The position numbers and the translations under genes are program-made. From positions 434,001 through 498,000 of the forward strand of contig OU342638.1 of NCBI GenBank assembly GCA_910589415.1: DNA of 64,000 bases, written 5' to 3'. Source of the DNA: Malachius bipustulatus. Its lineage: Eukaryota; Arthropoda; Insecta; Coleoptera; Melyridae. Below the pieces are notes generated by a model. It searched no databases. It was not told the DNA's origin and saw only the letters and a list, made by a program, of their open reading frames with translations. Positions 20,623 through 34,919 of this stretch are shown here, one piece after another (positions within the stretch are counted from its first letter, which is position 1; each line of letters begins with the position of its first letter).

Positions 20623-23069
20623 GATTCCAGGATTGCATAAAAGTAATAAAAATGTACGCTAGCGGCCATTTTTGAGCCGCTAACTGTCATTGGAGGGCCG
20701 CTAACGCAGCCCAAGTGCGTGTCGCTAGCGTAGTTGGCGTGTGGATTCCAGGTTTGCATAAAAGTAATAAAAATTATCGCTAGCGGCCATTGGTAAGCCG
20801 CTAACGGTCAGTGGTGGCCCGCTAACGCAACCCAAGTGCGTGTCGCTAGCGCAGTTGGCGTGTGGATTCCAGGATTGCATAAAAATAATAAAAATGTACG
20901 CTAGCGGCCATTGGTGGGCCGCTAACTGTCATTGGAGGGCCGCTAACGCAGCCCAAGTGCGTGTCGCTAGCGTAGTTGGCGTGTGGATTCCAGGATTGCA
21001 TAAAAGTAATAAAAATGAACGGAGATCGCGACGCTAGCGGCCATTGGTGGGCCGCTAACGGTCATTGGTGTGCCGCTAACGCAGCCCAAGTGCGTGACGC
21101 TAGCGCAGTTGGCATGTGGATTCCATTATTGCATAAAAGTAATAAAAATCAACGGAGATCGCGACGCTAGCGGCCATTTGTGGGCCGCTAACGGTCATTG
21201 GTGGGCCGCTAACGCAGCAAAGTGAGTATCGCTAGCGCAGTTGGCGTGTGGATTCCAGTATTGCAAGAAAGTAATAAAAATGAACGGAGATCGCGACGAT
21301 AGCGGCCATTGGTGAGCCGCTAACGGTCATTGGTGGGCCGCTAACGCAGCCTAAGTGCGTGACGCTAGCGCAGTTGGCGTGTGGATTCCATTATTGCATA
21401 AAAGTAATAAAAATTAACGGAGATCGCGACGCTAGCGGCCATTGGTGGGCCGCTAACGGACATTGATGGGCCGCTAACGCAGCCCAAGTGCGTGTCGCTA
21501 GCGCAGTTGGCGTGTGGATTCAAGGATTGCATGAAAGTAATAAAAATGAACGCTAGCGGCCATTTGTGAGCCGCTAGCGACCATTTATGAGCCGCTAACG
21601 CAGAAAAGTGAGTGTCGCTAGCGCAGTTGGCGTGTGGATTACAGGATTGCATAAAAGTAATAAAAATGAACGGAGATCGCGACGCCAGCGGCCATTGGTG
21701 GGCCGCTAACGGTCATTGGTGAGCCGCTAACGCAGCCCAAGGGCGTGACGCTAGCGCAGTTGGCGTGTGGATTCCAGGATTGCATAAAAGTAATAAAAAT
21801 GTACGCTAGCGGCCATTGGTGGGCCGCTAACTGTCATTGGAGGGCCGCTAACGCAGCCCAAGTGCGTGTCGCTAGCGCAGTTGGCGTGTGGATTCCAGGA
21901 TTGCAAGAAAGTAATAAAAATGAACGGAGATCGCGACGCTAGCGGCCATTGGTGGGCCGCTAACGGTCATTGGTGGGTCGCTAACGCAGCCCAAGTGCGT
22001 GACGCTAGCGCAGTTGGCGTGTGGATTCCAGGATTGCAAGAAAGTAATAAAAATGAACGGTGATCGCGACGCAAGCGGCCATTGGTAAGCCGTTAACGGT
22101 CATTGGTGGGCCGCTAACGCAGCAAAGTGAGTATCGCTAGCGCAGTTGGCGTGTGGATTCCAGGATTGCAAGAAAGTAATAAAAATGAACGGAGATCGCG
22201 ACGCTAGCGGCCATTAATGGGCCGCTAACGGTCATTGGTGGGCCGCTAACGCAGCCCAAGTGCGTGACGCAAGCGCAGTTGGCGTGTGGATTCCATTATT
22301 GCATAAAAGTAATAAAAATCAAAGGAGATCGCGACGCTAGCGGCCATTGGTGGGCCGCTAACGGTCATTGGTGGGCCGCTAACGCAGCCCAAGTGCGTGT
22401 CGCTAGCGCAGTTGGCGTGTGGATTCAAAGATTGCATGAAAGTAATAAAAATGAACGCTAGCGGCCATTTGTGAGCCGCTAGCGGCCATTTGTGAGCCGC
22501 TAGCGACCATTTATGAGCCGCTTAAGCAGAAAAGTGAGTGTCGCTAGCGCAGTTGGCGTGTGGATTACAGGATTGCATAAAAGTAATAAAAATGAACGGA
22601 GATCGCGACGCTAGCGGCCATTGGTTGGCCGCTAACGGTCATTGGTGGGCCGCTAAAGCAGCCCAAGTGCGTGTTGCTAGCGCAGTTGGCGTGTGGATTC
22701 CAGGATTGCATAAAAGTAATAAAAATGTACGCTAGCGGCCAATGGTGGGCCGCTAACTGTCATTGGAGGGCCGCTAACGCAGCCCAAGTGCGTGTCGCTA
22801 GCGTAGTTGGCGTGTGGATTCCAGGATTGCATAAAAGTAATAAGAATGAATGGAGATCGCGACGCTAGCGGCCATTGGTGGGCCGCTAACGGTCATTGGT
22901 GGGCCGCTAACGCAGCCCAAGTGCGTGTCGTAAGTGCAGTTGGCGTGTGGATTCCAGGATTGCATGAAAGTAATAAAAATTAACGCTAGCGGCCATTGGT
23001 AAGCCGCTAACGGTCATTGGTGGGCCGCTAACGCAGCAAAGTGAGTATCGCTAGCGCAGTTGGCGTGTG

Positions 23070-23323
23070 GATTCCAGGATTGCATAAAAGTGATAAGAAT
23101 GAACGGAGTTCGCGACGCTAGCGGCCAGTGGTGGGCCGCTAACGGTCATTGGTGTGCCGCTAACGAAAAATGAACGCCATTGGTGGGCTGCTAACAAAAA
23201 ATGGCGCACTTTTGTTGCCCGCTAACGAAAAATGAAAGCTAGTGGCCATTGGTGGGCCGCTAACGGTCAGTGGTGGCCCGCTAACGCAACCCAAGTGCGT
23301 GTCGCTAGCGCAGTTGGCGAGTG
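23070..23323 (+). repeat. 254-bp composite unit, copy 4
   Basis: This composite unit has the AAAAAATGGCGCACTTTTG island and ends in the variant GTTGGCGAGTG. Confidence 0.9.
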
Positions 23324-26300
23324 GATTCCAGGATTGCATAAAAGTAATAAAAATGTACGCTAGCGGCCATTGATGGGCCGCTAACTGTCATTGGAGGGCC
23401 GCTAACGCAGCCCAAGTGCGTGTCGCTAGCGTAGTTGGCGTGTGGATTACAGGATTGCATAAAAGTAATAAAAATGAACGGAGATCGCGACGCTAGCGGC
23501 CATTGGTGGGCCGCTAACGGTCATTGGTGGGCCGCTAACGCAGCCCAAGTGCGTGTCGCTAGCGCAGTTGGCGTGTGGATTCAAGGATTGCATGAAAGTA
23601 ATAAAAATGAACGCTAGCGGCCATTTGTGAGCCGCTAGCGACCATTTATGAGCCGCTAACGCAGAAAAGTGAGTGTCGCTAGCGCAGTTGGCGTGTGGAT
23701 TACAGGATTGCATAAAAGTAATAAAAATGAACGGAGATCGCGACGCTAGCGGCCATTGGTGGGCCGCTAACGGTCATTGGTGAGCCGCTAACGCAGTCCA
23801 AGTGCGTGTCGCTAGCGCAGTTGGCGTGTGGATTCCAGGATTGCATAAAAGTAATAAAAATGTACGCTAGCGGCCATTGGTGGGCCGCTAACGGTCATTG
23901 GTGGGCCACTAACGCAGCAAAGTGAGTATCGCTAGCGCAGTTGGCGTGTGGATTCCAGGATTGCAAGAACGTAATAAAAATGAACGGAGATCGCGACGAT
24001 AGCGGCCATTGGTGGGCCGCTAACGGTCATTGGTGGGCCGCTAACGCAGTCCAAGTGCGTGTCGCTAGCGCAGTTGTCGTGTGGATTCCAGGATTGCATA
24101 AAAGTAATAAAAATGTACCGTAGCGGCCATTGGTGGGCCGCTAACTGTCATTGGAGGGCCGCTAACGCAGCCCAAGTGCGTGTCGCTAGCGCAGTTGGCG
24201 TGTGGATTCCAGGATTGCAAGAAAGTAATAAAAATGAACGGAGATCGCGACGCTAGCGGCCATTGGTGGGCCGCTAACGGTCATTGGTGGGTCGCTAACG
24301 CAGCCCAAGTGCGTGACGCTAGCGCAGTTGGCGTGTGGATTCCATTATTGCATAAAAGTAATAAAAATCAACGGAGATCGCGACGCTAGCGGCCATTGGT
24401 GGGCCGCTAACGGTCATTGGTGGGCCGCTAACGCAGCCCAAGTGCGTGTCGCTAGCGCAGTTGGCGTGTGGATTCAAGGATTGCATGGAAGTAATAAAAA
24501 TGAACGCTAGCAGCCATTTGTGAGCCGCTAGCGGCCATTTGTGAGCCGCTAGCGGCCATTTATGAGCCGCTAACGCAGAAAAGTGAGTGTCGCTAGCGTA
24601 GTTGGCGTGTGGATTCTAGGATTGCAAGAAAGTAATAAAAATGAACGGAGATCGCGACGCTAGCGGCCATTGGTGGGCCGCTAACGCATCCCAAGTGCGT
24701 GTCGCTAGCGCAGTTGGCGTGTGGATTCCAGGATTGCATAAAAGTAATAAAAATGTACGCTAGCGGCCATTGGTGGGCCGCTAACTGTCATTGGAGGGCC
24801 GCTAACGCAGCCCAAGAGCGTGTCGCTAGCGTAGTTGGCGTGTGGATTCCAGGTTTGCATAAAAGTAATAGAAATTATCGCTAGCGGCCATTGGTAAGCC
24901 GCTAACGGTCAGTGGTGGCCCGCTAACGCAACCCAAGTGCGTGTCGCTAGCGCAGTTGCGTGTGGATTCCAGGATTGCATAAAAATAATAAAAATGTACG
25001 CTAGCGGCCATTGGTGGGCCGCTAACTGTCATTGGAGGGCCGCTAACGCAGCCCAAGTGCGTGTCGCTAGCGTAGTTGGCGTGTGGATTCCAGGATTGCA
25101 TAAAAGTAATAAAAATGAACGGAGATCGCGACGCTAGCGGCCATTGGTGGGCCGCTAACGGTCATTGGTGGGCCGCTAACGCAGCCCAAGTGCGTGACGC
25201 TAGCGCAGTTGGCATGTGGATTCCATTATTGCATAAAAGTAATAAAAATCAACGGAGATCGCGACGCTAGCGGCCATTGGTGGGCCGCTAACGGTCATTG
25301 GTGGGCCGCTAACGCAGCAAAGTGAGTATCGCTAGCGCAGTTGGCGTGTGGATTCCAGGATTGCAAGAAAGTAATAAAAATGAACGGAGATCGCGACGAT
25401 AGCGGCCATTGGTGGGCCGCTAACGGTCATTGGTGGGCCGCTAACGCAGCCCAAGTGCGTGACGCTAGCGCAGTTGGCGTGTGGATTCCATTATTGCATA
25501 AAAGTAATAAAAATTACCGGAGATCGCGACGCTAGCGGCCATTGGTGGGCCGCTAACGGACATTGGTGGGCCGCTAACGCAGCCCAAGTGCGTGTCGCTA
25601 GCGCAGTTGGCGTGTGGATTCAAGGATTGCATGAAAGTAATAAAAATGAACGTTAGCGGCCATTTGTGAGCCGCTAACGACCATTTATGAGCCGCTAACG
25701 CAGAAAAGTGAGTGTCGCTAGCGCAGTTGGCGTGTGGATTACAGGATTGCATAAAAGTAATAAAAATGAACGGAGATCGCGACGCTAGCGGCCATTGGTG
25801 GGCCGCTAACGGTCATTGGTGAACCGCTAACGCAGCCCAAGTGCGTGACGCTAGCGCAGTTGGCGTGTGGATTCCATTATTGCATAAAAGTAATAAAAAT
25901 CAACGGAGATCGCGACGCTAGCGGCCATTGGTGGGCCGCTAACGGTCATTGGTGGGCCGCTAACGCAGCCCAAGGGCGTGTCGCTAGCGCAGTTATCGTG
26001 TGGATTTCAGGATTGCATAAAAGTAATAAAAATGTACGCTAGCGGCCATTGGTGGGCCGCTAACTGTCATTGGAGGGCCGCTAACGCAGCCCAAGTGCGT
26101 GTCGCTAGCGCAGTTGGCGTGTGGATTCCAAGATTGCAAGAAAGTAATAAAAATGAACGGAGATCGCGACGCTAGCGGCCATTGGTGGGCCGCTAACGGT
26201 CATTGGTGGGTCGCTAACGCAGCCCAAGTGCGTGACGCTAGCGCAGTTGGCGTGTGGATTCCAGGATTGCAAGAAAGTAATAAAAATGAACGGTGATCGC

Positions 26301-27160
26301 GACGCAAGCGGCCATTGGTAAGCCGTTAACGGTCATTGGTGGGCCGCTAACGCAGCAAAGTGAGTATCGCTAGCGCAGTTGGCGTGTGGATTCCAGGATT
26401 GCAAGAAAGTAATAAAAATGAACGGAGATCGCGACGCTAGCGGCCATTGGTGGGCCGCTAACGGTCATTGGTGGGCCGCTAACGCAGCCCAAGTGCGTGA
26501 CGCAAGCGCAGTTGGCGTGTGGATTCCATTATTGCATAAAAGTAATAAAAATCAAAGGAGATCGCGACGCTAGCGGCCATTGGTGGGCCGCTAACGGTCA
26601 TTGGTGGGCCGCTAACGCAGCCCAAGTGCGTGTCGCTAGCGCAGTTGGCGTGTGGATTTAAAGATTGCATGAAAGTAATAAAAATGAACGCTAGCGGCCA
26701 TTTGTGAGCCGCTAGCGACCATTTATGAGCCGCTTAAGCAGAAAAGTGAGTGTCGCTAGCGCAGTTGGCGTGTGGATTACAGGATTGCATAAAAGTAATA
26801 AAAATGAACGGAGATCGCGACGCTAGCGGCCATTGGTGGGCCGCTAACGGTCATTGGTGAGCCGCTAAAGCAGCCCAAGTGCGTGTTGCTAGCGCAGTTG
26901 GTGTGTGGATTCCAGGATTGCATAAAAGTAATAAAAATGTACGCTAGCGGCCATTGGTGGGCCGCTAACTGTCATTGGAGGGCCGCTAACGCAGCCCAAG
27001 TGCGTGTCGCTAGCGTAGTTGGCGTGTGGATTCCAGGATTGCATAAAAGTAATAAGAATGAATGGAGATCGCGACGCTAGCGGCCATTGGTGGGCCGCTA
27101 ACGGTCATTGGTGGGCCGCTAACGCAGCAAAGTGAGTATCGCTAGCGCAGTTGGCGTGTG

Positions 27161-27414
27161 GATTCCAGGATTGCATAAAAGTGATAAGAATGAACGGAGT
27201 TCGCGACGCTAGCGGCCAGTGGTGGGCCGCTAACGGTCATTGGTGTGCCGCTAACGAAAAATGAACGCCATTGGTGGGCTGCTAACAAAAAATGGCGCAC
27301 TTTTGTTGCCCGCTAACGAAAAATGAAAGCTAGTGGCCATTGGTGGGCCGCTAACGGTCAGTGGTGGCCCGCTAACGCAACCCAAGTGCGTGTCGCTAGC
27401 GCAGTTGGCGTGTG
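27161..27414 (+). repeat. 254-bp composite unit, copy 5
   Basis: This composite unit lies within the 1677-bp tandem duplication and the first copy of the 5828-bp-period duplication. Confidence 0.9.
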
Positions 27415-28837
27415 GATTCCAGGATTGCATAAAAGTAATAAAAATGTACGCTAGCGGCCATTGATGGGTTGCTAACTGTCATTGGAGTGCCGCTAACGCA
27501 GCCCGAGTGCGTGTCGCTAGCGTAGTTGGCGTGTGGATTACAGGATTGCATAAAAGTAATAAAAATGAACGGAGATCGCGACGCTAGCGGCCATTGGTGG
27601 GCCGCTAACGGTCATTGGTGGGCCGCTAATGCAGCCCAAGTGCGTGACGCTAGCGCAGTTGGCGTGTGGATTCCATTATTGCATAAAAGTAATAAAAATC
27701 AACGGAGATCGCGACGCTAGCGGCCATTGGTGGGCCGCTAACGGTCATTGGTGGGCTGCTAACGCAGCAAAGTGAGTATCGCTAGCGCAGTTGGCGTGTG
27801 GATTCCAGGATTGCAAGAAAGTAATAAAAATGAACGGAAATCGCGACGATAGCGGCCATTGGTGGGGAGCTAAGGCTCATTGGTGGGCCGCTAACGCAGC
27901 CCAAGTGCGTGACGCTAGCGCAGTTGGCGTGTGGATTCCAGGATTGCAAGAAAGTAATAAAAATGAACGGTGATCGCGACGCAAGCGGCCATTGGTAAGC
28001 CGTTAACGGTCATTGGTGGGCCGCTAACGCAGCAAAGTGAGTATCGCTAGCGCAGTTGGCGTGTGGATTCCAGGATTGCAAGAAAGTAATAAAAATGAAC
28101 GGAGATCGCGACGCTAGCGGCCATTGGTGGGCCGCTAACGGTCATTGGTGGGCCGCTAACGCAGCCCAAGTGCGTGACGCAAGCGCAGTTGGCGTGTGGA
28201 TTCCATTATTGCATAAAAGTAATAAAAATCAAAGGAGATCGCGACGCTAGCGGCCATTGGTGGGCCGCTAACGGTCATTGGTGGGCCGCTAACGCAGCCC
28301 AAGTGCGTGTCGCTAGCGCAGTTGGCGTGTGGATTCAAAGATTGCATGAAAGTAATAAAAATGAACGCTAGCGGCCATTTGTGAGCCGCTAGCGACCATT
28401 TATGAGCCGCTTAAGCAGAAAAGTGAGTGTCGCTAGCGCAGTTGGCGTGTGGATTACAGGATTGCATAAAAGTAATAAAAATGAACGGAGATCGCGACGC
28501 TAGCGGCCATTGGTGGGCCGCTAACGGTCATTGGTGAGCCGCTAAAGCAGCCCAAGTGCGTGTTGCTAGCGCAGTTGGTGTGTGGATTCCAGGATTGCAT
28601 AAAAGTAATAAAAATGTACGCTAGCGGCCATTGGTGGGCCGCTAACTGTCATTGGAGGGCCGCTAACGCAGCCCAAGTGCGTGTCGCTAGCGTAGTTGGC
28701 GTGTGGATTCCAGGATTGCATAAAAGTAATAAGAATGAATGGAGATCGCGACGCTAGCGGCCATTGGTGGGCCGCTAACGGTCATTGGTGGGCCGCTAAC
28801 GCAGCAAAGTGAGTATCGCTAGCGCAGTTGGCGTGTG

Positions 28838-29091
28838 GATTCCAGGATTGCATAAAAGTGATAAGAATGAACGGAGTTCGCGACGCTAGCGGCCAGTGGT
28901 GGGCCGCTAACGGTCATTGGTGTGCCGCTAACGAAAAATGAACGCCATTGGTGGGCTGCTAACAAAAAATGGCGCACTTTTGTTGCCCGCTAACGAAAAA
29001 TGAAAGCTAGTGGCTATTGGTGGGCCGCTAACGGTCAGTGGTGGCCCGCTAACGCAACCCAAGTGCGTGTCGCTAGCGCAGTTGGCGTGTG
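28838..29091 (+). repeat. 254-bp composite unit, copy 6
   Basis: This composite unit lies 1677 bp after copy 5, with the variant TGGCTATTGG after the island. Confidence 0.9.
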
Positions 29092-32000
29092 GATTCCAGG
29101 ATTGCATAAAAGTAATAAAAATGTACGCTAGCGGCCATTGATGGGTTGCTAACTGTCATTGGAGTGCCGCTAACGCAGCCCGAGTGCGTGTCGCTAGCGT
29201 AGTTGGCGTGTGGATTACAGGATTGCATAAAAGTAATAAAAATGAACGGAGATCGCGACGCTAGCGGCCATTGGTGGGCCGCTAACGGTCATTGGTGGGC
29301 CGCTAATGCAGCCCAAGTGCGTGACGCTAGCGCAGTTGGCGTGTGGATTCCATTATTGCATAAAAGTAATAAAAATCAACGGAGATCGCGACGCTAGCGG
29401 CCATTGGTGGGCCGCTAACGGTCATTGGTGGGCTGCTAACGCAGCAAAGTGAGTATCGCTAGCGCAGTTGGCGTGTGGATTCCAGGATTGCAAGAAAGTA
29501 ATAAAAATGAACGGAAATCGCGACGATAGCGGCCATTGGTGGGGCGCTAAGGCTCATTGGTGGGCCGCTAACGCAGCCCAAGTGCGTGACGCTAGCGCAG
29601 TTGGCGTGTGGATTCCATTATTGCATAAAAGTAATAAAAATCAACGGAGATCGCGACGCTAGCGGCGATTGGTGGGCCGCTAACGGTCATTGGTGGGCCG
29701 CTAACGCAGCCCAAGTGCGTGTCGCTAGCGCAGTTGGCGTGTGGATTCAAGGATTGCATGAAAGTAATAAAAATGAACGCTAGCGGCCATTGATGGGCCG
29801 CTAACTGTCATTGGAGGGCCGCTAACGCAGCCCAAGTGCGTGTCGCTAGCGTAGTTGGCGTGTGGATTCCAGGATTGCATAAAAGTAATAAAAATGAACG
29901 GAGATCGCGACGCTAGCGGCCATTGGTGGGCCGCTAACGGTCATTGGTGGGTCGCTAACGCAGCCCAAGTGCGTGACGCTAGCGCAGTTGGCATGTGGAT
30001 TCCATTATTGCATAAAAGTAATAAAAATCAACGAAGATCGCGACGCTAGCGGCCATTGGTGGGCCGCTAACGGTCATTGGTGGGCCGCTAATGCAGCAAA
30101 GTGAGTATCGCTAGCGCAGTTGGCGTGTGGATTCCAGGATTGCAAGAAAGTAATAAAAATGAACGGAGATCGCGACGATAGCGGCCATTGGTGGGCCGCT
30201 AACGGTCATTGGTGGGCCGCTAACGCAGCCCAAGTGCGTGACGCTAGCGCAGTTGGCGTGTGGATTCCATTATTGCATAAAAGTAAAAAAAATGAACGGA
30301 GATCGCGACGCTAGCGGCCATTGGTGGGCCGCTAACGGTCATTGGTGAGCCGCTAACGCAGCCCAAGTGCGTGACGCTAGCGTAGTTGGCGTGTGGATTC
30401 CAGGATTGCATAAAAGTAATAAAAATGAACGGAGATCGCGACGCTAGCGGCCATTGGTGGGCCGCTAACGGTCATTGGTGGGCCGCTAACGCAGCCCAAG
30501 TGCGTGACGCTAGCGCAGTTGGCGTGTGGATTCCATTATTGCATAAAAGTAATAAAAATCAACGGAGATCGCGACGCTAGCGGCCATTGGTGGGCCGCTA
30601 ACGGTCATTGGTGAGCCGCTAACGCAGCCCAAGTGCGTGACGCTAGCGCAGTTGGCGTGTGGATTCAAGGATTGCATAAAAGTAATAAAAATGAACGGAG
30701 ATCGCGACGCTAGCGGCCATTGGTGGGCCGCTAACTGTCATTGGAGGGCCGCTAACGCAGCCCAAGTGCGTGTCGCTAGCGTAGTTGGCGTGTGGATTCC
30801 AGGATTGCATAAAAGTAATAAAAATGAACGGAGATCGCGACGCTAGCGGCCATTGGTGGGCCGCTAACGGTCATTGGTGGGCCGCTAACGCAGCCCAAGT
30901 GCGTGACGCTAGCGCAGTTGGCGTGTGGATTCCATTATTGCATAAAAGTAATAAAAATCAACGGAGATCGCGACGCTAGCGGCCATTGGTGGGCCGCTAA
31001 CGGACATTGGTGGGCCGCTAACGCAGCCCAAGTGCGTGTCGCTAGCGCAGTTGGCGTGTGGATTCAAGGATTGCATAAAAGTAATAAAAATGAACGGAGA
31101 TCGCGACGCTAGCGGCCATTGGTGGGCCGCTAACGGTCATTGGTGAGCCGCTAACGCAGCCCAAGTGCGTGACGCTAGCGCAGTTGGCGTGTGGATTCCA
31201 TTATTGCATAAAAGTAATAAAAATCAACGGAGATCGCGACGCTAGCGGCCATTGGTGGGCCGCTAACGGTCATTGGTGGGCCGCTAACGCAGCAAAGTGA
31301 GTATCGCTAGCGCAGTTGGCGTGTGGATTCCAGGATTGCAAGAAAGTAATAAAAATGAACGGAGATCGCGACGCTAGCGGCCATTGGTGGGCCGCTAACG
31401 GTCATTGGTGGGCCGCTAACGCAGCCCAAGTGCGTGACGCAAGCGCAGTTTGCGTGTGGATTCCATTATTGCATAAAAGTAATAAAAATCAAAGGAGATC
31501 GTGACGCTAGCGGCCATTGGTGGGCCGCTAACGGTCATTGGTGGGCCGCTAACGCAGCCCAAGTGCGTGTCGCTAGCGCAGTTGGCGTGTGGATTCAAAG
31601 ATTGCATGAAAGTAATAAAAATGAACGCTAGCGGTCATTTGTGAGCCGCTAGCGGCCATTTGTGAGCCGCTAGCGACCATTTATGAGCCGCTTAAGCAGA
31701 AAAGTGTGTGTCGCTAGCGCAGTTGACGTGTGGATTACAGGATTGCATAAAAGTAATAAAAATGAACGGAGATCGCGACGCTAGCGGCCATTGGTGGGCC
31801 GCTAACGGTCATTGGTGGGCCGCTAAAGCAGCCCAAGTGCGTGTTGCTAGCGCAGTTGGCGTGTGGATTCCAGGATTGCATAAAAGTAATAAAAATGTAC
31901 GCTAGCGGCCATTGGTGGGCCGCTAACTGTCATTGGAGGGCCGCTAACGCAACCCAAGTGCGTGTCGCTGGCGTAGTTGGCGTGTGGATTCCAGGATTGC

Positions 32001-32988
32001 ATAAAAGTAATAAGAATGAATGGAGATCGCGACGCTAGCGGCCATTGGTGAGCCGCTAACGGTCATTGGTGGGCCGCTAACGCAGCCCAAGTGCGTGTCG
32101 TAAGTGCAGTTGGCGTGTGGATTCCAGGATTGCATGAAAGTAATAAAAATTAACGCTAGCGGCCATTGGTGGGCCGCTAACGGTCATTGGTGGGCCGCTA
32201 ACGCAGCCCAAGTGCGTGTCGCTAGCGCAGTTGGCGTGTGGATTCCAGGATTGCATAAAAGTAATAAAAATGTACGCTAGCGGCCATTGGTGGGCCGCTA
32301 ACTGTCATTGGAGGGCCGCTAACGCAGCCCAAGTGCGTGTCGCTAGCGTAGTTGGCGTGTGGATTCCAGGTTTGCATGAAACTAATAAAAATTATCGCTA
32401 GCGGCCATTGGTAAGCCGCTAACGGTCAGTGGTGGCCCGCTAACGCAACCCAAGTGCGTGTCGCTAGCGCAGTTGGCGTGTGGATTTAAAGATTGCATGA
32501 AAGTAATAAAAATGAACGCTAGCGGCCATTTGTGAGCCGCTAGCGACCATTTATGAGCCGCTTAAGCAGAAAAGTGAGTGTCGCTAGCGCAGTTGGCGTG
32601 TGGATTACAGGATTGCATAAAAGTAATAAAAATGAACGGAGATCGCGACGCTAGCGGCCATTGGTGGGCCGCTAACGGTCATTGGTGAGCCGCTAAAGCA
32701 GCCCAAGTGCGTGTTGCTAGCGCAGTTGGTGTGTGGATTCCAGGATTGCATAAAAGTAATAAAAATGTACGCTAGCGGCCATTGGTGGGCCGCTAACTGT
32801 CATTGGAGGGCCGCTAACGCAGCCCAAGTGCGTGTCGCTAGCGTAGTTGGCGTGTGGATTCCAGGATTGCATAAAAGTAATAAGAATGAATGGAGATCGC
32901 GACGCTAGCGGCCATTGGTGGGCCGCTAACGGTCATTGGTGGGCCGCTAACGCAGCAAAGTGAGTATCGCTAGCGCAGTTGGCGTGTG

Positions 32989-33242
32989 GATTCCAGGATT
33001 GCATAAAAGTGATAAGAATGAACGGAGTTCGCGACGCTAGCGGCCAGTGGTGGGCCGCTAACGGTCATTGGTGTGCCGCTAACGAAAAATGAACGCCATT
33101 GGTGGGCTGCTAACAAAAAATGGCGCACTTTTGTTGCCCGCTAACGAAAAATGAAAGCTAGTGGCCATTGGTGGGCCGCTAACGGTCAGTGGTGGCCCGC
33201 TAACGCAACCCAAGTGCGTGTCGCTAGCGCAGTTGGCGTGTG
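32989..33242 (+). repeat. 254-bp composite unit, copy 7
   Basis: This composite unit is 5828 bp after copy 5 and marks the second copy of the large duplication. Confidence 0.9.
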
Positions 33243-34665
33243 GATTCCAGGATTGCATAAAAGTAATAAAAATGTACGCTAGCGGCCATTGATGGGTTGC
33301 TAACTGTCATTGGAGTGCCGCTAACGCAGCCCGAGTGCGTGTCGCTAGCGTAGTTGGCGTGTGGATTACAGGATTGCATAAAAGTAATAAAAATGAACGG
33401 AGATCGCGACGCTAGCGGCCATTGGTGGGCCGCTAACGGTCATTGGTGGGCCGCTAATGCAGCCCAAGTGCGTGACGCTAGCGCAGTTGGCGTGTGGATT
33501 CCATTATTGCATAAAAGTAATAAAAATCAACGGAGATCGCGACGCTAGCGGCCATTGGTGGGCCGCTAACGGTCATTGGTGGGCTGCTAACGCAGCAAAG
33601 TGAGTATCGCTAGCGCAGTTGGCGTGTGGATTCCAGGATTGCAAGAAAGTAATAAAAATGAACGGAAATCGCGACGATAGCGGCCATTGATGGGGAGCTA
33701 AGGCTCATTGGTGGGCCGCTAACGCAGCCCAAGTGCGTGACGCTAGCGCAGTTGGCGTGTGGATTCCAGGATTGCAAGAAAGTAATAAAAATGAACGGTG
33801 ATCGCGACGCAAGCGGCCATTGGTAAGCCGTTAACGGTCATTGGTGGGCCGCTAACGCAGCAAAGTGAGTATCGCTAGCGCAGTTGGCGTGTGGATTCCA
33901 GGATTGCAAGAAAGTAATAAAAATGAACGGAGATCGCGACGCTAGCGGCCATTGGTGGGCCGCTAACGGTCATTGGTGGGCCGCTAACGCAGCCCAAGTG
34001 CGTGACGCAAGCGCAGTTGGCGTGTGGATTCCATTATTGCATAAAAGTAATAAAAATCAAAGGAGATCGCGACGCTAGCGGCCATTGGTGGGCCGCTAAC
34101 GGTCATTGGTGGGCCGCTAACGCAGCCCAAGTGCGTGTCGCTAGCGCAGTTGGCGTGTGGATTCAAAGATTGCATGAAAGTAATAAAAATGAACGCTAGC
34201 GGCCATTTGTGAGCCGCTAGCGACCATTTATGAGCCGCTTAAGCAGAAAAGTGAGTGTCGCTAGCGCAGTTGGCGTGTGGATTACAGGATTGCATAAAAG
34301 TAATAAAAATGAACGGAGATCGCGACGCTAGCGGCCATTGGTGGGCCGCTAACGGTCATTGGTGAGCCGCTAAAGCAGCCCAAGTGCGTGTTGCTAGCGC
34401 AGTTGGTGTGTGGATTCCAGGATTGCATAAAAGTAATAAAAATGTACGCTAGCGGCCATTGGTGGGCCGCTAACTGTCATTGGAGGGCCGCTAACGCAGC
34501 CCAAGTGCGTGTCGCTAGCGTAGTTGGCGTGTGGATTCCAGGATTGCATAAAAGTAATAAGAATGAATGGAGATCGCGACGCTAGCGGCCATTGGTGGGC
34601 CGCTAACGGTCATTGGTGGGCCGCTAACGCAGCAAAGTGAGTATCGCTAGCGCAGTTGGCGTGTG

Positions 34666-34919
34666 GATTCCAGGATTGCATAAAAGTGATAAGAATGAAC
34701 GGAGTTCGCGACGCTAGCGGCCAGTGGTGGGCCGCTAACGGTCATTGGTGTGCCGCTAACGAAAAATGAACGCCATTGGTGGGCTGCTAACAAAAAATGG
34801 CGCACTTTTGTTGCCCGCTAACGAAAAATGAAAGCTAGTGGCCATTGGTGGGCCGCTAACGGTCAGTGGTGGCCCGCTAACGCAACCCAAGTGCGTGTCG
34901 CTAGCGCAGTTGGCGTGTG
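34666..34919 (+). repeat. 254-bp composite unit, copy 8
   Basis: This composite unit is 1677 bp after copy 7 and is the last forward-oriented one seen. None was found between here and the gap at 62692. Confidence 0.9.

Larger units (their letters stand above)
26212..29617 (+). repeat. 1677-bp-period tandem duplication
   Basis: 26212-27940 aligns to 27889-29617 at offset 1677, in register and with few substitutions; for example, 27866 has GGGGAGC where 29543 has GGGGCGC. Each unit contains one 254-bp composite. The whole pair is itself copied 5828 bp downstream, so the 1677-bp event is older than the larger one. Confidence 0.87.
26621..31826 (+). repeat. Higher-order duplication (5828-bp period), copy 1
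   Basis: This 5206-bp stretch aligns without gaps to 32449-37654. Observed differences are single substitutions, including 27859 TTGGTGGGG versus 33687 TTGATGGGG, one in TGGCTATTGG near 29014, and GATCGTGACG at 31498 versus GATCGCGACG. Identity is about 99.9%. It includes two composite units and the inner 1677-bp duplication. Confidence 0.9.
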